A stretch of DNA of 6,297 nt from positions 1 to 6,297 of the forward strand of contig CAYJXJ010000234.1 in the NCBI GenBank assembly GCA_964374095.1, in the 5' to 3' direction. The position numbers and the translations under genes are program-made. The notes under the pieces were generated by a model, which saw only the letters and a program-made list of their open reading frames with translations, searched no databases and was not told the DNA's origin. The stretch is from CAYJXJ01 sp964374095. Its GTDB lineage: Bacteria; Elusimicrobiota; Elusimicrobia; UBA1565; UBA9628. Position 1 is the first letter of the stretch, and each line of letters opens with the position of its first letter. Of this stretch, positions 6,171 to 6,297 are shown piece by piece.

Positions 6171-6297
6171 GGGTTTAAGGGGTGCGCTGAAAGATTGGGA
6201 GTGCGTGGGCGGTTAGGCTCCGAGGGGCCTGTGCAGCCGTGGGCCGCTGATAATCATCTAGAGGTTCCCTGCCAGAGGTGGTATCGTCTGTTTGGCA

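Larger units (their letters stand above)
5983..6297. other. 315-base region without a convincing gene, upstream of the dehydratase
   Basis: No open frame here has coding character that I can support: the long plus-strand frame across it is the antisense shadow of the dehydratase start, running on into non-coding bases. From about 6090 rightwards the composition becomes noticeably less GC-rich than the genes. The stretch holds the extended -10 element (5995-6003), a cluster of TGGCG motifs (6114-6170), and near the right edge an interrupted inverted repeat, TGCCA (6270-6274) against TGGCA (6293-6297), which the window cuts off. It is probably the regulatory region of the minus-strand operon and the gap to a gene beyond the window. 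Confidence 0.6.

Noticed and set aside
5656..6216. 186-residue plus-strand open frame running into the non-coding region
   Set aside because: Most of it is antisense to the dehydratase membrane helices. The remaining part shows no recognisable protein features.
6253..6288. JUMPstart/ops-like sequence reading rightwards (GGTGGTATCGT against GGCGGTAGCGT)
   Set aside because: Nine of eleven bases match, but about one such match is expected by chance on two strands of a window this size. No plus-strand polysaccharide gene follows within the window.

Overview
The window looks like chromosomal DNA from a GC-rich diderm (Gram-negative-type) bacterium. The evidence for an outer membrane is a lipoprotein with a clean lipobox and a large beta-barrel ending in phenylalanine. 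Nothing here fixes the phylum. No rRNA, tRNA, CRISPR array, transposase or phage gene is visible.

Layout. On the plus strand, two closely spaced genes (7-822 and 835-1242) encode a membrane-anchored beta-propeller-like protein and a small coiled-coil protein. They meet, tail to tail, three minus-strand genes filling 1239-5982. Read in their own direction these are a WbpM/CapD/FlaA1-type membrane-bound nucleotide-sugar 4,6-dehydratase (start at 5982), a lipoprotein with a glycoside-hydrolase-like barrel (GTG start at 4117, four-base overlap with the dehydratase), and after a 92-base gap an outer-membrane beta-barrel with an N-terminal FecR-like domain and a proline-rich linker (start at 2951). 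The last 315 bases (5983-6297) hold no convincing gene but carry a near-perfect extended -10 promoter and short repeats.

How the genes may work together. The dehydratase would make a 4-keto-6-deoxy nucleotide sugar on the inner face of the inner membrane. The lipoprotein could bind or trim a glycan in the periplasm or at the surface. The beta-barrel resembles the BBP2_2/VpsM/EpsL type of barrel seen in exopolysaccharide operons and could take part in export. Together they read as part of a surface-polysaccharide locus; this is inference from gene families and order. The two plus-strand genes have no recognised function, and their link to polysaccharide is only proximity.

Most worth checking: the FecR-like/proline-linker/barrel fusion, the coupled dehydratase and hydrolase-like lipoprotein whose barrel lacks an obvious second catalytic glutamate, and an apparently almost leaderless start for the dehydratase.
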